A DNA stretch of 6,092 nt from the NCBI GenBank assembly GCA_030615425.1, contig JAUWZG010000059.1, forward strand, positions 1 to 6,092. The letters are read 5' to 3'. A program made the translations under genes and the position numbers. A model generated the notes under the pieces. That model had not been told where the DNA came from. It saw nothing but the letters and a program-made list of their open reading frames with translations, and searched no databases. Numbering within the stretch: the stretch's first letter is position 1; each line of letters begins with the position of its first letter. Below are positions 4,636-6,092 of the stretch, piece after piece. Origin of the DNA: Dehalococcoidia bacterium. Lineage in GTDB: Bacteria; Chloroflexota; Dehalococcoidia; Dehalococcoidales; BS750m-G39.

Positions 4636-6008
4636 CTATGAGCTTAGCTCCCTGACCATATAGTCTCCCTGTAAGCTGTAGCCGAATTCAGTGCGGTAGT
4701 ATTCTCTGGCTCCAATGCCACTCAGAATTATCATTCTCGGCGCCTGAAATTCCTCACTGGCAATTCGTTCTGCCTCCCGGAGCAAAGCTTTACCCAAACC
4801 CTTATGCTGAGCTGCGCCTTCTTTCTGCTCACTGAGGGGAACCTCAGGTCCGTAAACATGTAATTCCCGTATCAAAACCGAATTTCCTTCCCTCTCTGGT
4901 TCCAGCTTACTTACTGGCTTGGATTGAATCCTCATCCGCAATAAGCCAAACAGGGTTTCAGCCTCATCCTCAAAGGATAGCAAGATTTCCTTACCCCCTG
5001 AGGCTTCATAATCCATCCTCACCATCTGGGGTTCGCCTATTTCCCAGCCATCTCGTGCCCGATGGCCATACTCCCGACACCGGATGCACTTACATTCAAT
5101 TGCCCTCTGCTTCATTCGCTGCTTAATCACCCCACGCAGCGAATCCTTGCAGCCGGCGGTGATAAACTTAGCTGGGATATCACGCAGCACCCGCGATATC
5201 CTGACATACTTGGGCACAATAGACTTAATATCAATCATCAGGTCAATCATGGTGTTGACATCGTATGGCTGGTAGCGATTTTCCTGATACCATCTCTCCA
5301 GCTCAGTCCCTTCAACCACCATTGTGGGATATAGCTTCAAGCCGTCTGGTTTAAAGCGAGCATCATCAAACAGCTCCTGGGATAGGGCTAAGTCCTTTTC
5401 CAGCGTTGAGCCGGGCAATCCTGGCATCCAGTGGTAGTGCACCTTAAAGCCGTGCTCCCGGAGCAAGGTAGTAGCTTTGACTACATCTTCAACCTTATGC
5501 CCTCTTCTTACCAGCCGATAGATTTCATCATCTAAGGTCTGAACCCCCAGTTCCACCCTGGTGGTGCCAAACTCGAGCATCCTATCTATTTCCTCCTCCT
5601 GGCACCAATCTGGTCTGGTCTCTATGCAGAGTCCGGTGCATCGATGGTTTGCCGTTTCGTTAAGTCGCTTTGCCTCCTCCAGGGTGGCGGACTCCTCATC
5701 GTTTAGGGCATCAAAGCAGTCCTTGATAAACTGGTATTGATAATCCTTGGGATAAGCCAGGAAGGTGCCCCCCATCACTATCAGCTCAACCTTATCTGTG
5801 GGGTGCCCCATTTCGGACAGAACCCTTAGCCTTAACTTAATCTGCTTCTTGGCATCAAAGCCGCACTTTATAGCTCTCAGCACTGCCGGCGACTCCGGGG
5901 TATAGTCTGGTAAGTAGGGCAATATATGCACTGCCCCGGGCATTTCAGAGGCAGGGTCATCACCGCCACCGGGGTAACCCCGGATATAGTCCTTGCAAAT
6001 TTCTTCAT
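4636..6008 (-). CDS. elp3: Elp3, tRNA uridine-34 radical SAM / acetyltransferase enzyme, with a 1-bp frameshift near 5910
   Basis: Elp3 modifies the wobble uridine 34 of tRNAs, using acetyl-CoA and a radical-SAM [4Fe-4S] cluster. The longest frame (5943..4636, 435 codons) lacks the cluster cysteines. Translating from the ATG at 6008 gives MKKFARTISGVTPVAVMT, then CPGQCIYC (C23, C27, C30) and PTY, which is the canonical Elp3 N-terminus. That frame joins the long one at PDYTPESPA if one C is added at the CC at 5910-5909. The restored protein is about 457 residues, normal for bacterial Elp3. In restored numbering, MGGTF is at about 79-83, CIETRPDWC and VELGVQTLDD lie in the SAM barrel, and ECKCIRC (C306, C308, C311) is the cysteine cluster between the domains. 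QHKGLG (401-406) is the acetyl-CoA loop, and YYRTEFGYSLQGDYMV closes the acetyltransferase domain. No Shine-Dalgarno precedes 6008. The frameshift may be a real inactivating mutation or a sequence error; the rest of the frame shows no decay. Confidence 0.9.
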
Positions 6009-6022
6009 ACTATGCCATAAAC

Positions 6023-6028
6023 AGTGTA
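6023..6028 (-). promoter_or_regulatory. Possible -10 box for elp3
   Basis: On the minus strand TACACT lies 14 bases before the elp3 ATG at 6008 and is identical to the -10 box of rnpB in this window. No good -35 box is found at 16-18 bases. If used, the message would have a leader of about 7 bases, which fits the lack of a ribosome site. Confidence 0.25.
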
Positions 6029-6060
6029 GCAGATTTGAGTTACAAACAGAAACATTAGTA

Positions 6061-6092
6061 TTAGGGGGGTTAAGGGGCGAAGCCTCTCCCCC
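6061..6092. repeat. G/C-tract intergenic repeat-like sequence, cut by window edge
   Basis: TTAGGGGGGTTAAGGGG is followed by CGAAGCCTCTCCCCC at the window end. Runs of G followed by runs of C suggest half of a larger inverted repeat whose other arm lies outside. It is composed unlike the coding DNA nearby. Whether it is repeated elsewhere in the genome cannot be seen here. Confidence 0.3.

Noticed and set aside
5895..5915. Programmed -1 ribosomal frameshift in elp3
   Set aside because: The junction ACT-TAC-CAG does not allow tRNA re-pairing as in X-XXY-YYZ sites, and I know of no frameshifting in Elp3. A 1-bp deletion in a C run is simpler.
5941..6009. In-frame upstream extension of the 435-codon elp3 frame
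   Set aside because: It reads CKDYIRGYPGGG and could pass for a degenerate radical-SAM motif, but it hits a stop at 6010-6012. The other frame matches the Elp3 N-terminus exactly.

Overview
The window looks like a chromosomal segment of a bacterium of the Chloroflexota, probably class Dehalococcoidia. This is inferred from the Elp3 protein, which resembles as I recall it the well-studied Dehalococcoides enzyme, and from the style of the neighbouring proteins. No rRNA or other taxonomic marker that I can place precisely is present. Most of it is housekeeping DNA: RNA metabolism, tRNA modification and cell-envelope proteolysis. The left edge holds two small proteins of accessory character.

Layout. 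Positions 1-408 (minus strand) hold a 48-residue ORF (408..262) that overlaps the start of a second gene (305..1, cut by the window edge) with the motif RGAPKGNQNARKHGFYS. The overlap encodes a lysine/arginine-rich peptide in both frames. About 160 bp of divergent intergenic DNA follows, with a sigma70-like promoter at 526-554. On the plus strand come a coiled-coil C4 zinc-ribbon protein (571-1266), an RNase HI-family nuclease (1279-1680), the RNase P RNA gene rnpB (1730-2115) with its own promoter, and an uncharacterised 84-residue protein (2270-2524) with its own strong-looking promoter. After these come an exported PDZ/S41 C-terminal processing protease (2619-3755), a four-helix membrane protein overlapping the protease stop (3748-4167), and a small HExxH zincin-like metallopeptidase (4249-4626). 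The right end, on the minus strand, is elp3 (6008..4636), convergent with the metallopeptidase.

The most consequential reading is elp3. The longest open frame (5943..4636) begins inside the gene and lacks the radical-SAM cysteines. A second frame starting at 6008 encodes the canonical Elp3 N-terminus with CPGQCIYC, and joins the long frame exactly if one C is restored near 5910. The gene is therefore whole except for a 1-bp contraction in a short homopolymer, which may be a real mutation or a sequence error.

How the genes relate. The zinc-ribbon protein, RNase HI and RNase P RNA form a nucleic-acid-processing cluster. The protease and its overlapping membrane gene look translationally coupled. 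I did not find a defence system, CRISPR array or transposase. The less-explained pieces are the overlapping small-gene pair at the left edge, the alternative-hairpin leader before the 84-residue gene, the inverted repeat ahead of the metallopeptidase, and catalytic-position substitutions in the RNase H and the S41 protease.
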